Below, piece by piece: positions 22,501 through 34,849 of a DNA stretch of 64,000 bases. The stretch is from Globomyces pollinis-pini. Lineage: Eukaryota > Chytridiomycota > Chytridiomycetes > Rhizophydiales > Globomycetaceae. The stretch spans positions 1 through 64,000 of the forward strand of contig MU621120.1 in the NCBI GenBank assembly GCA_025399215.1, written 5' to 3'. The first letter of the stretch is position 1, and the number at the start of each line of letters is the position of its first letter. Both the position numbers and the translations under genes were made by a program. Below the pieces are notes generated by a model, which was given only the letters and a program-made list of their open reading frames with translations, was not told the DNA's origin and ran no database searches.

Positions 22501-23660
22501 ATGGATTTGCGACCTTATTGTTCCAGACGTATTTCGACAAACAGCAGTATGGGCATCTAATGGATCAATGTGGGCCAGCATCAGCATATCTTGATGAGTT
22601 TTTGGACCAACCAGAGTTGGCATATTTGATGTGGGTGCAGGATTTGAAGATGAAACGGTATGGGAATGCTTCGAAAGGATTGTGGGAATTGGCGGAAAAG
22701 AATCGCGGGATTGATAACCAACAGGTATTCTTGTTCATTTGTTTTTAATTTTTCCAAGTTGATTGTATCGTTATCAAAGTTAGCCTATATGCAAGCTACA
22801 CCTGATTATGATTCAGAAGCCTATCTGACCACTGGTATATTCTTGTCGTTTTGATTGTGTAGTATCTAGTTTTGATATTGCTCAACGTTTTCTTTTGATC
22901 CAAAAACATCTCAAATCGCTGTTTAATGATTATATGCAAGAAAATCACTTGACCTCTCAATCACTTGATACAACTGTTCGTAAACTCATGACCGCATTTT
23001 ACCCCAATCTTAAGCGAAAGGATGTTATGTATCTATTTATCCAGTATTATGTGAAGGAGTTGGTAAAAGGGGTCAAGATTCCATCAAAAGTGTGCTTGGA
23101 ATTGATTCTGGGAATGGATATGCAAGATAACCCATACTTTGATGCTTGGGAACTATGGATTGAGTTTTCAAAGTATTTGCCTGATGGTGATATGACTGCT
23201 ATTGAAGAAGAGTTTTATTTGAATCGGATTTGGAGAGCTGCTTGGCTGCATGATGAGTATGGTTTTTTCATTTTGATTTTTCTAGTTGGGTATCGTTACA
23301 TGAACAATTAAGTTTGTTGGGTGATGATGAAATTAATACTGTTATCCGTACCACCAATATCTTTCATTTCATCAGTCAAATTCGTAATATCTTGCTTTTT
23401 TAATTGATTTTTCAATAGATGATTTGAACGAGGATCACGTCATTCCTACTCCATCTTCTATTCAACTTTCATTGCCACCTACATTCTCACAATTGTATGA
23501 GCCCTTGACGGAATCGCAGATCAAGGCTTTAGGTACGGTTTTCAAGGGCGAGCAAGATCGCTTGCAAGGGTTGGTGACTGAATCAAAGTTGGATACGTTT
23601 CATAGTCACATTATTGGTTTGTTAAGACAAGACGATGTTGATATGATGGAATTAAGTTAA
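19557..23660 (+). CDS. NUP133: Nucleoporin Nup133
   Basis: Nineteen exons (1102 aa): 19557-19731, 19844-20148, 20267-20481, 20552-20615, 20644-20726, 20753-20891, 20949-21033, 21059-21261, 21287-21355, 21383-21583, 21609-21773, 21814-21903, 21958-22223, 22250-22332, 22369-22724, 22759-22834, 22863-23256, 23286-23383, 23419-23660. Phases close at every junction. Nup133 is a stalk subunit of the nuclear pore Y-complex. A disordered N-terminus is followed by a beta-propeller with LITINSSNHAAVWNY, NYGVIIGLVSGELIRI and VPCIALCNGGPFIYIAF. The alpha-helical domain has KDVIGFGVDKYRFGVL-like and FFGTALNNTFNNPIQFNL segments. The length fits the family. Three introns are arrays of complete intron units. 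The junctions at 20149-20266 and 21904-21957 are the least certain. Confidence 0.85.
19732..19843 (+). repeat. Array of four contiguous intron units in NUP133
   Basis: Four GT...AG units abut with no exon between them: 19732-19763 (32 nt), 19764-19793 (30), 19794-19819 (26), 19820-19843 (24). The first three share a CCTAACT branch-like motif and units 2-4 begin GTATTTAT or GTATCTAT, so they look like tandem duplicates. The frame joins the outer exons exactly (A plus GT). Confidence 0.8.
20482..20551 (+). repeat. Two contiguous intron units in NUP133
   Basis: Units 20482-20514 (33 nt, GTTAAC branch-like) and 20515-20551 (37 nt, GCTAAC) abut exactly. The flanking exons join in frame (SRIS-RYVYILTSK). 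Confidence 0.75.
20892..20948 (+). repeat. Two contiguous intron units in NUP133
   Basis: Units 20892-20920 (29 nt) and 20921-20948 (28 nt) abut exactly between exons that join in phase 0 (DDSN-VPCIAL). Confidence 0.7.
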
Positions 23661-24253
23661 AATATAACCTACGGTTGACATTCTATGTTTTTTTAGCACT
23701 TTTGTTTTGAACACTGATTGAGTTACTCTTTAAAAGTTTGATTATCAGTACCCGTCCCTCTGTTCATTGTTCATCAGTTCCCTAGCAAATTTAAAGTCTA
23801 TCAGGTGATCGCATCAAGGTGAAAAATGGTCGATCGTGTGATAAGAGTGTCATTGTTCAATCAACTTGGCGTCGTACAGCCTCATGTGATTCATCAGGCG
23901 ATTGATCTTAGAGAAGACATTGGCCAATTCGAGTGTAGATGAGCATCACATGGTTTGAATATCAAGCGGTTTTCCAAAAAGCCAACCGAATTGGACATTC
24001 ATTTCATAATGTAGTTGGTATCTTACACATAGATGATTGCCTGGATGGTATTTTTTTACTCTAATGAAGCGTTCGAGATGCATTTAAACTTTAAGATAGC
24101 TCACAGTTATTCAGAGTTGGGTAAGTGAACAAATACCAATACTCTTTGTCTGTCCGTGTGATTTCGTCCCACAGTTCAACGTGGTGATACAGGGCACTCA
24201 GAATGTATAAATAGGAGATAGATTGAACCAGGCGTTAAATTATACTAAAGTAA
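23661..24253. other. Intergenic region upstream of GH7
   Basis: About 590 bases with no supported gene; it ends in the GH7 promoter with a TATA-like element. Confidence 0.6.
24206..24213 (+). promoter_or_regulatory. TATA-like element of the GH7 gene
   Basis: TATAAATA lies 40 bases before the GH7 ATG. Confidence 0.4.
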
Positions 24254-25414
24254 ATGTCAAACTGTATTGCTGCCTGGGGTCAATGTGGTGGAAGTGGATT
24301 TCCAGCTCCACTCTGTTGTGTACCTGATTATGAATGTAAAATCCAAAACCAATGGTACTCTCAATGTCTTCCAGCAGATAAACCTGCTACTACTGTCCCA
24401 GTTATATCTACCGCCAGTCCTGTCGTAGTTGTCACCACAACCACATCCGTTGTTCCTACGTCTGTTTCTGATCCACCTACCAATTATGCAAAGAATGGGT
24501 TAGTGTCTTTGCCTTTGTATGATTGCTCTTCTACTACCCAGCCATGTACTTGGGTCAAAACTGCAGCAGTTTTGGATACCGATTTCGGAAATGATCCTAA
24601 AAATGTTGGTGTGACTGAAACCAAAGGTGGAATACGAATGGTTATGAAGGATCCTCGCACGGAACCAAACGGGGCTAGGTTGTACTTGGTGAGTCCAAAC
24701 CAAAACAAATATGAGCCATTTAATGTGAAGAATCGAAAATTAACATTTGATGTTGATGTTTCGCAAATGCAATGTGGATACAATGCTGCATTATACTTTA
24801 GCGAGATGAATCTGGGTGGACGTATTGGAACTGGCTATTGTGATGCTCAAGGGACTTGTAATGAATATGATGTCTTGGAGGCCAACATTGCGGTAAACCA
24901 AATGACTACCCATTCTTGTCAAGGAGCTGTAGGAAACTGTGATCACTGGGGTATTTTATCTTTGCTAATGAACTAGGGTGTGCGTTGAATACTCGTGCAA
25001 GTGGTTTGTTAGGACCATCAAAGAAGATCAATACATTGAAACCATTCACAGTCGAAACTGCTTTCTACACCAACAGTAAGTATATCTAAGATTTTCTAAT
25101 GTCAAGATAATTCTGATAATGGAGATATCACGAAGATCGTACAAACATTCACCCAAAACGGGAATACCTACTCATTGCCTGATCTTACTGAGGGCTATTG
25201 CGTTGCACAAAACACCCCACAATATGCTACTACTGGCCGTATTGCTGAGATGTCAAAGGCTTTCGAGCGCGGCATGACAATGGTGTTTAGTATTTGGGGA
25301 AAAGGAGACATGGGTTGGTTGGATGGTGGATCAAGTAATCCTGATTGTCGCAGCATACCACAACAACTGTCCAATTCATTGACTTACTCCAATTTGAAAC
25401 TGGGACGAATTTAA
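24254..25414 (+). CDS. CBM1-GH7 cellulase-like protein
   Basis: Three exons: 24254-24950, 24977-25075, 25107-25414 (367 aa); introns 26 and 31 nt. GH7 enzymes cleave crystalline or amorphous cellulose with retention. An N-terminal CBM1 (residues about 4-39) has [13 protein letters not shown] and QWYSQC. A Thr/Val/Pro linker follows. The catalytic region keeps the GH7 signature as NEYDVLEAN, so the Glu-x-Asp-x-x-Glu catalytic triad is intact. It also has TTHSC, CALNT and [22 protein letters not shown]. The catalytic part is about 280 residues against roughly 430 in classical Cel7, so loops must be short. No signal peptide precedes CBM1 from this ATG, and no upstream exon supplying one was found. 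Confidence 0.85.
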
Positions 25415-25632
25415 GATTGCTTTTACATTACTTAAATAAACATGATTTACCACTCAATACGCTGTCCATGATTAACGTAAGCGAATAAACACACGCATAG
25501 TTAATATTCATTTACTATTCTGTTCTGACGTTCTTTTGCTATAGCTGAAGTCAATCACCGTTTCCCAGTCAAATGTCATGCCAACCGAAAAATTTATCAT
25601 GCATTTTCTCGTCCACTTTTCTTCTCTTTAAA

Positions 25633-28600
25633 ATGTCAAAGAATCCAACTTGTTCGTTCTTTCTGTCGGCGAAGGGTTGTAAGATGGGCAATCGGTGCAA
25701 TCGTAGTCATGAATTGTCCAGTGCTTTCTCTTCAAATACAAAAGAATCTAGTTCTTCCGATATTACAAAGAAAAGCGGCGAAAAGAATGCTAAGAAAGCT
25801 GAATTAGAAACGAAAATCTTGAAGGAGTCCAATGTGACTCAGAACTCAAAGCGAGATCACAATAAAAGAGAAGTGATCCGCAAGAGATCTGAAAACTCCA
25901 ATTCCAAAGGCGATCCTAACGTCGCGACCAGGAGTAGTGCTATTTGTAAAACTTTTGCCAAAACGAGTAATTGTGGATATGGTGATTCATGCAAGTATTC
26001 TCATGTAAGATCAATTGCTGAAAAAGCTACTGATGAAACGCGACTACCAACCTTTGAAGACCACAAATCAGAAAACAGCGGGTTATTAGCCAGTAGTGCA
26101 TTCTCAGATCATGGTGGTGATATATTCTTCATCCCAAAAGTGGAATCAAACTATTGGAAAATACTTTTACATTCAAAAAATAATACAATCACGATGGGTG
26201 AAAGTCAAGCAAGTTTATTTTTATCATCTTGTTTGTCTAATTTGGGACAATCAGGAGATGAAATATTGCTTGCATTGGGGAGTACAAATGATGCTCATGC
26301 ATCCCGGGTCATTATTACCCAGTTGGCATCCCAAGGCTATTCTGTGGAAAATAATTCTTCGTGTTTAAATTTTTATACATGTGCACTGCCGTTTTGTGTT
26401 CTGTTGGCAAACAGAAAAATTGGAAATTCCATTTTGTCCGAAAACACATCCATAGTCTATCACTATGTGAAGAACGGATTTTCAAATTTTCTAAGTCAAT
26501 ATATAGAATGCTTGAAGAAAGTATCCTGTTCGAAACATATATGTAAGTGATATCACTCAGTAAATATTCTTAATTTTTTTTTCTTGATGTTTAATCCAAT
26601 TTCTGACCTTAGCTTTAGCACATCTTGATGTTCAATACAAACTAACACATAAGCAAATGTCGCTAGTTCCATTTGCTTTTGCCCAACTACTGATTCCCAT
26701 TATTAGAGTGTTGTTTTTCATGATGACACTTCACAAAACGATCTCATTTGAGATTTATATTTTGGATGCGATCAAAACTTTAAATGAAATCACTGATAAT
26801 TTAATGTCTCAAGCTGACTCCTTATCTACAATGGATACAAAGTTCACGTTTAAAATCGTGAGGAATGAATTGGCTCGAATTACCTCGATTGGAAATGAAA
26901 GTCGAAAGAAGCTTGATTTGGCAGATGTCTTTTCTAAGTATGAACTACAGTTGAAAACTACCAACAAACTATTGAATAGTGTTAAAAATCCTTGGAAACA
27001 CTCCGATGTACTCATTGTACCTGGAAACGAGAACAACCGCTGTCATGATAATGATTTTGAGCATATTGGAGCTATTTCTATTCTTCCAACTATGGGTGAA
27101 CTTCTCTCAGAGCTACAGCCTAATCTACCAGGTAATCATATGGATGTGGAGAAAGCACATTGGCTCCCTGAAGGTAATTATTCAATTTTTAAATCGTGTT
27201 AGGGCCCGAAAGGTTGTTGGACACTCATTTCAGGCTACTTAGAGAGGATTTGGTCGGCCCAATCAGAGACAACATTACCAGCTACTTTAAGTTTTTGGCC
27301 AACCCAAGCCAATTTACTAAAAAGTACTACAATGGAAGACTTCAAGCTACCCCTACTGGAAAATTATCGGCGCAGAAAGTCGGTTCAGTCGATATATGTG
27401 TGCATGAAGGAGTGATATTTGAATCTCTTCAAATTTCAAGACATAATGGTATTTCTATCGTACTGAAATTTGACCATCCACCTAATTTACCAACAAAACC
27501 AAAGATTAAACAATATTGGGAAAGCGGAGGCAATTTAGCAAATGGTGCAATGGTAGGTTTAGTCATCAAACATCCAGATATGGGTAATACTCCTCTGAAA
27601 GTCATTTTTGGATGTGTAACTGACCGGGATGAGAAGAAACTTGTCAGAGATCGCCCTGAAATTTCAGTTGTATTTCCTGTGAAATATTTAGACGGAGAAG
27701 TTTTCAAATGTCTCTTGAATTGTAAAGGCCATGTATTGATTGAAAACAATAACATTATGTTTGAAAGTTACAGACCAATTTTGGCTACTCTACAAAATGT
27801 ACGCCCTCTTGACTAATTCTTAGATGAATCCGGCCACATTGCCATTTGCAAAGTATTTATGTTATCCTTCTAGGCGGCAAAATGAACAGAGTGATAAGGT
27901 TACTGATCCACCTTTGTATGCTATGGTCCCGAATTATATGATTAATCTCAATAACCTCTGGCCAGGCATTCCGAATTATGCTTTTGATCCTAATAATGCG
28001 ACTGAGCGTAAAAGCTGTCTTGAATTTCTTTCGAAACATAACGCTTTCGATAAAAGCCAAGCTGCAGCGTTTATTAATGCTTTAATAAGTGACATATCTT
28101 GTATTCAAGGACCACCTGGTACTGGTAAATCGTTCATCGGGGTTCAGCTTGTTCGCACCATTTTACAGAATCGTTCATTTATCACTCCAAATGCTCCTAT
28201 TTTATTGATTTGTTTTACTAATCATGCACTGGATCAATTCTTACTGCATCTTTTAAAACTGGGAATTGACAGCATCGCTCGCTTAGGTGGAAATAGTAAA
28301 GTAGAAGAGCTCCAAGAATTGTCTGCATTTAATCTGGAAAGGTTCGAAAAAAGTCGTGGACAAAAGAGGTATTTGTTTGCTCATCACTCTAAAGTTAGAG
28401 GAGAATGGGAATGCTTCCGAGAAATGGATGAACTTAGAGATAAACTTCATAAATTAAATAATAATATTTTCAAATGGGAGCCAAATTGGAAGGATATATC
28501 AGAACATCTAACAATTTTTCAACCGGACCAATATATGTCCTTTTTGGTTATGTTAGAATATATTGAAGAGGAACAGAGAACATGGACTAAGAAAGGCAAA

Positions 28601-31600
28601 AAGGACTTTGATATTATTGATTATTGGAAAAATGGCGAAGATCTTGCATTAACTCAGCACGAAGAATTAGAAGATCAGCCGGACAGTGATAAAATCACAA
28701 GAAAGGGAATAAACAGGTTCTCGCTTTTATCAGTTGATGGTAATTTAAGTAAAGGGTCATCTTCTGCTAAACCACCCACCGTGAACAAGCCAAAACCGAA
28801 AAAAATTGTTGTAAAAGATATTGAAGAGCTAATGGAGCTTCCGGATGTTTGGTTAATGATTATTCCAGAACGGCAACGACTTTTAGCATACTGGAAAGAG
28901 ACAATATTCGATTCTCGTCTCCAACAAATCAATTATTTGAGTACGAAAATTGATAAGTGTCAAAAGAAACTTCAAACTCTTCGAGATTCTGGACTGGCAG
29001 ACATATTAAGAAACAAGGAAATTATTGGCGTTACTACTACGGGTGCTGCAAAATGTACGTACAAATGATAAACTAATGGGTAGACAGCAATTTAATTAAA
29101 TCTTTGAATTATCGAATTGTTATATGCGAAGAAGCGGGTGAGGTAAACTGAAAGTTGTTTAAATATTAGGTTTTAGAGAGTCATATTCTTGCTAGTTTAC
29201 AACCAACCGTTCAACAACTTATTATGATTGGTGATCATTTCCAACTTCGACCACATTTGGCACTTCATTCTCTAAGCGCTGAATCTAATACCGGTAAAAA
29301 GTATCAATTGGATCTATCTCTTTTTGAACGGTTGCAAAACCCCAACTATAAGTTCCCACTTCAAACCTTAGAAGTTCAGCGACGAATGAGACCTGAAATA
29401 TCTGAATTAATTAGAAAAACGCTGTATCCGTCCTTATCAGACTCAATAATGGTCGAAGACAGAGAAAATGTTCCAGGTGTAAAGGACAACGTCTTTTTTA
29501 TGGATCATACTGCTCCGGAGGATGATAAAGGTCAAGGAATTCAAGGAAATTCCCACAGTAACGAGTTTGAAGCTGACTATGTGATTGGACTACTGCAATT
29601 TCTGCTGCGAAAGGGTTACAAGCCTGATGATATAGTTATTTTAACTCCGTATGTGGGGCAATTGCTGAAAATTCGGAAGAAACTTCAATCTTTATATACG
29701 GTCTTTATCAGTGATCGAGATACGTCCCAATTGAAAGTGGAATTTCAGGAGGAGGAACTTAATGATGAAGTCAATTATGAAGTTATCGCGGAGAAAAAAA
29801 AGTTGGGGCAGTGTATCAGAGTTTCTACAATTGATAATTACCAAGGTGAAGAATCCAAAATAGTGATCATCTCATTGGTGCGGAACAAAAAGGGAAAGAA
29901 AGGATCAATTGGGTTTTTTTAAAGACATCGAATAGGATAAATGTGTTGTTGTCTCGGGCACAGTTTGGAATGTATATACTCGGTAAATAACTCTTTCCTA
30001 ATATTAGGAAATCGTTCTATACTAGAATCTCAATCTGAAATGTGGACACAAGTTCTAAATATCTTGGACGCAAGAAAACAGATTGGCCCGGGAATCCCTG
30101 CATTTTGTGTGAATCACCCTAATACTGAAAAAATCATTGTCAAATCAGAAGAGTTTGCCATGTATTTTCCTGATGGTGGATGTACTCTACCATGTAAAAC
30201 AAAACTGGCCGACTGCGGCCATGTTTGTCCTTGGAAGTGTCACTCTGATTATCCAGACCACAAAGGCTTGACAAGTTTCTGTCATGAAAAATGCGCACGT
30301 CTACATGAAGAATGCAACCATCCCTGTAAAAAACGGTGTTCTGAAGCTTGTGGTCGATGCGAGACTAATGTTGGGATAGTGACACTGCCTTGTGGTCATG
30401 AGCATCAAGACGCCAAATGCTATATGACGAAGGATCTATCAGCCATCAAATGCAAAGTTAAGGTTACGAAAGTTTTACCAAATTGCAATCATCCTACGGT
30501 ACTTTCGTGTCACCAAAGTGCAGACGATTACAATTGCCCAATACCTTGTGGGGGTATCAACACTAATTGTCATCATAAGTGTCTTCAAAAGTGCAGTAGT
30601 TGCTATGCGCATCAACTCAAGCAGGGAAATAATCAGTTGGAATCGAGCCACCTTCCGTGTATAAAAATATGTGAGAAGATATTACCGTGTGGCCACTATT
30701 GCTCGGAACTTTGTCATGCTGGTGAAGATTGCCCACCCTGCACTAAAATATGCACAGTTTGGAAATGCAGTCATTCCTCTTGTAATCATCGCTGTTCAGA
30801 TCCATGTTATCCTTGTCAAGAGCGCTGTGATTGGAAATGCGAACACGAAGACCAATGCCCACTTATCTGCGGGGCTCCTTGCACTAGATTACCTTGCGAT
30901 AAGAGGTGTTCAAAAGTACTATCATGCGGCCATAAATGCCCATCTGTATGTGGTGAAATTTGTCCTTCTTCCTTCTTTTGTCAGACTTGCGCAAGCGACT
31001 CTATCAAGAGTCAAATTGTAGACAAAATCATGTTTAGCGAGTATCAAGATATTGATTTGGAAGAAGATCCTATTTTTGTACTGCCATGCAATCACATATT
31101 CACTATGTCTACGATGGACGGTTGGCTTGATATTAATCAGGGGTACAGGCAAGATCAAAATGGTAAATGGTCCATCGTATCATTACCAATGCAGTTTTCA
31201 AAACTTCCTGTTTGTCCAGATTGTAGATTCTTGATCCGAGGTTTACGTCGATATGGACGAATTTGCAACCAGGCTTCATTGAATCTCTCTGAGAAATGTT
31301 TTATTACTTCAATCATGAAGGGTATTGAATCTCTAAGAATTCGTAAAACAGAGGAAATGAATTCTTTTACGTCTAGAATTGATTCCTTGGAAGCAAAACT
31401 GCTACAGAAGTCCCAAAAACTCACATTATCAAAACATTTGACAGTATACAAATCTCCATTTGAAAAGTTCATTAAAGAGGTCTTTAAATGCTTCCAAAAG
31501 GCGACAAAATCTCCTCAAAAGAAGGTCTACGAGTCTTGTGTATCACATTTAGACGAAACCGAATCGAATTCATTCTTAGCTGTTCCCAAACCTCATCTTT

Positions 31601-32258
31601 TCCTAGAAAGAAGCTTGTTTTCAATGCTAATTGATTGTAAAGTCTTCATCACCAAATTCAATTTGATTTTATATAACCGCATGAAATCAAACTCCTTGGA
31701 TAATTTTCAAAGATTAAAATCAGATTATGACAAAGATATGGAAAAGATCATGACAGACTTTGATAATTATCTAGGAAAAACTCAAGAAACTGGTGCAATG
31801 TTATCAACATCTGGTGCGGAAATTGAATTCCATCGTCTTGACATTGAAGGAGAATATTTGGAATCTATACAAGAAAATCATTTGAGAATACCTTTAGCGA
31901 AAGATTTGGAAAGTCGATTTGATCACTTTCTTGGTCGATCACCTAGTTCATTTCTAACAAAATGTGTAACTAAACTAGATACATTTAAAACTCAATTGTT
32001 GAAACTAAATGATTCGATAAGAACTCCATTAACATTAGAAGAAAAGCAATCTATCGCGACAGCTATAAACTTTCAAGGTACTTGGTATAACTGTCCAAAT
32101 GGACATCCATATGCTATTGGAGAGTGTGGTAAACTTTTGAATGTTTCTAATAAATAGGTGGTGCTATGGAAGTTGGTACTTGCTACGAATGTGGTGTCCG
32201 AATAGGAGGCAGTCATCATACATCATTACCTGGTAATGTACGAGCTAGCTTTGGTTAA
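25633..32258 (+). CDS. ZNFX1: ZNFX1/Hrr1-type NFX1-zinc-finger RNA helicase
   Basis: Eight exons: 25633-26542, 26613-27173, 27203-27798, 27824-29054, 29084-29142, 29170-29982, 30008-32128, 32158-32258 (about 2130 aa if the break at 29914 is bridged). The family (ZNFX1, fission-yeast Hrr1) acts in small-RNA pathways. Two CCCH fingers are N-terminal (CSFFLSAKGCKMGNRCNRSH; CKTFAKTSNCGYGDSCKYSH). The SF1 helicase follows with IQGPPGTGKS, ICEEAGE as Walker B, GDHFQLRP, QRRMRPEISE, and STIDNYQGEES then SNRINVLLSRAQ. About eight Cys/His-rich NFX1 fingers follow, then a coiled region and a C-terminal RZ-type finger (CPNGHPYAIGEC...CYECG...IGG). An earlier in-frame ATG at 25573 would add 20 residues. 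Confidence 0.87.
29911..29924 (+). other. Homopolymer frame break inside the ZNFX1 helicase domain
   Basis: GGG followed by seven T and AAAG. Read straight it gives Gly-Phe-Phe-stop. With an eighth T, or a one-base backward slip, it gives GFFLKTSNRINVLLSRA, the expected helicase motif VI. The exon phase downstream also needs one more base. Confidence 0.85.
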
Positions 32259-32532
32259 TAAACACAAACTTTATCTTGCACATTTGAAGTTTCATTTAGA
32301 ACATAGTGGTTGGTAAAGGACAATGTAATTTGTACTAAGCCAATTTGCATGTCGCATAATCATACAGACAGTCAAAGGAATGTAATAGCAGACTGATATA
32401 AATGAGTATAACATGCTTAAACAAAATGCAAGAAGCAATTGGTACTTTTTCAATGTAAACAAACACACACAAGACTGTCCTTCATGATAATCAAAAGTTG
32501 TTCCCCAAACGAAGGAGTTTATTGAAAAATTC

Positions 32533-33423
32533 TTATTTTTTAGTGAGAGTGATTTTTTCAATGTCAGTGATTGTTTGAGCCAAAATAGCTTGTTGCTAAA
32601 ATATTGTTAGTGATAATTTCATACAGTTTTTGGATCAGCCAATTTAGCCTTGACATTTTCAATGACTTGAGCAACCAATTTCTTTTGTTGGGATTCACGA
32701 ATAGAAGTTTCTTGACGAATCCAGCTATCCAAAGTAGATTTGACTTCATGTTTGAAATCGACCTTTTGCTTTAATTCAAAAGCTTCTGCCTCAAGTTTAG
32801 CAATATCCTAATGAGATTAATTCATATTTTTGAAATTGGGTACTTTGGAGATATCGTACATAGCTTCAGTTACTTTCACGACATCAGACATTTTAGCAAC
32901 ATGATCAATTCGTTCTTGTACGACAGCTTTATGGTCGGCACGAGCTTGGTTTAACACATTTTTGATAGTCTATAAATGTATCAATCGATAAATTTTGTTA
33001 CAGCTCTCTTTCCATCAAAATAATCGTTTGCAACACCTTTCATGTTGGAGTACCAAACGTAGTATGCACCAAAAATACATAAAGCTTCCAAAAAGTGAGC
33101 ATCAAGAAGATAAATTTCTTTAGAAATAAGGTAACCAGCAACGGAAGAAGCAATTAAAACAGAGCTGGATTTGGAAGCCAAATTCGAACCAGGAAATTTG
33201 TCAATCAAGGAAGCAGCGGTAATTTCTGGAGCAGGACGGTCTAACGGATAAGAATCAAACATTACCAGTTGAAGAAAAACGAGATTGTGATAGGATAGCA
33301 CTAAAAGATGAGCAAGTCATTGACGCACCTCATTGGACGGGAAGAAAAGGATTTGAATCCTAGTATTTAGCATTCAAAAGTGTTACCATTGAAGGTAGAT
33401 TTCGCAAGTAATCGACTGGCCAT
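32533..33423 (-). CDS. ATP4: Mitochondrial ATP synthase subunit b (subunit 4)
   Basis: Seven exons on the minus strand: 33387-33423, 33329-33359, 33266-33300, 33002-33240, 32844-32969, 32625-32807, 32533-32595 (237 aa); introns 25-36 nt. Subunit b is the peripheral-stalk subunit anchoring F1 to Fo. The N-terminus is a Ser/Arg-rich presequence (MASRLLAKS...SFSSRPMS). Next comes DRPAPEITAASLIDKFPGSN and a hairpin of two hydrophobic segments (VLIASSVAGYLISKEIY; FLEALCIFGAYYVWY). The rest is long charged helix ending ITDIEKITLTKK, as in yeast Atp4. Three of the exons are only 31-37 nt. It diverges from PET117 with 61 bases between ATGs. Confidence 0.93.
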
Positions 33424-33484
33424 TGGTGATGAAAGAAAATTTATTGAAAAAATTTGAAAAGGAAGAATTTTACCTTTTTGAAGA
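33424..33484. promoter_or_regulatory. Very short divergent promoter, ATP4 and PET117
   Basis: Only 61 bases lie between the two ATGs of mitochondrial respiratory genes, so one AT-rich element set probably serves both. Confidence 0.6.
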
Positions 33485-33773
33485 ATGTCGACGGGATCAA
33501 AGATAGCATTGGGAAGTTCAATTCTGTTTACAACGGGAACTATTGGATTTGTGGTACTGTTTAAGAAATATGAAGAAGATGTATTTTGATAAATTTATAA
33601 TTTAATCCTAGGCCAGACGAATTGGTATTAATAGAGATGCTCATCTTCGAAGTCAGCAACGTATTGATAATGAAGTCGATCAAATTCAGCAGGATTTAAT
33701 TAGAAAACAAATGGAACAGGAACAGTCTGTCACTCGTCCTTCTCATTTAAATGCAAATAGTAAACATTCTTAA
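33485..33773 (+). CDS. PET117: PET117-like cytochrome c oxidase assembly factor
   Basis: Two exons, 33485-33580 and 33612-33773 (85 aa), intron 31 nt. Pet117 is a small mitochondrial inner-membrane-associated protein that couples heme a synthesis to Cox15 oligomerisation. The protein starts MSTGSKIALGSSILFTTGTI, a single hydrophobic segment. It then has ARRIGINRDAHLRSQQRID and a charged tail with QEQSV. Length and layout match the animal and yeast proteins; sequence identity is modest, so the call rests on pattern plus its position beside ATP4. Confidence 0.72.
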
Positions 33774-33873
33774 CAATATAATACCAATATATGCTTCAGT
33801 CATTTGATTGAGATTCAATGTGTTGTGTCACTCTGTCAAAAACGATATTTTGAGTCTTTCTCTTACTTCAATC

Positions 33874-34849
33874 ATGAGCGTTTGTAAGTCTACATTTTGC
33901 TGAACCTGGTAGTGAATAATCGAATAATTATCGTGGATAATGATGCTAAAGCTCAAGCGTTAGCTACTCTTCTTGACAAAGACACTGTTAGTAAGGGAGT
34001 TACTGATAAAAGCAACTTGTCCTTCATCTCTGGAAAATTCAACAGTGTTCCAGTCTCTCTCATCGCTGTAGGATTAGGTAGTGCTGCTGCAGAAGTTGCC
34101 ATTCATGATATTTGTGCGTTGATTTCTGGAATGAAATTGATCATTCGAATTGGTACTTGCGCAGGTATAGGCAATCAATCTGCTATAGGAAATGTTAATG
34201 TTCCTAAAGATGGATCCATTATGGCCACAAAAAACATTGATTATTGGGCAGAGCGATATGTTCAACATGCAGAAGAGGCTGCGGATTCTTCGATTGGTAA
34301 AATGTTCGATACTGGTTTGGTAAACTAAAGATATCATCTTAATCGTTAAGGATTATGTTAGCAAATGTTCCAATCTACTTTTGTCCCTCCTTATCACGTC
34401 TCAAATCCAACAACGCCAGATGCAATCCTTTCCAATAATGTAACAGCATCAATTTTTTAATTCTTTAGTTGTTTTATTACCTACAAGAAGAAGTTGGAAT
34501 CGATTATACTTTCTCTGGTTTAAATTGCACTACTGACAGTTTTTACTCAGTCCATGACTCACCAGATCATTTATTTGGTGAGGACAATCAAGTACTCATC
34601 AAATATGTACTTGAAAAGTACCCACAAATGGAAACTGTTGACCTTGATGCTGCAATGCTCTTTCATTGTGCTCAAATGTATACTTTTCAATCAAAGTTAA
34701 AGAAATCAGACAACTTGATTCGTGTTGCTGCATGTGAAATCGTGGTCGAATCAAATGAAAAGGTTGTTATTGATGCCAAAGCATTAAGTGAATTGGAACT
34801 TAAAACTGGACGTGGTGCATTTATTGCAATTACCAAAGCAACATTTTAA
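33874..34849 (+). CDS. Uridine/purine nucleoside phosphorylase family protein
   Basis: Four exons: 33874-33883, 33913-34319, 34362-34439, 34469-34849 (291 aa); introns 29, 42 and 29 nt. The first exon is only 10 nt (ATG plus seven bases). The family performs phosphorolysis of nucleosides to base and ribose-1-phosphate in pyrimidine or purine salvage. Visible: VGLGSAAAEVAIHDICALI, LIIRIGTCAGIG (phosphate/ribose site region), YTFSGLNCTTDSFYS and the late METVDLDAAMLFHCAQM. DSFYSVHDSPD favours the eukaryotic uridine phosphorylase branch over purine-specific enzymes. Confidence 0.85.
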
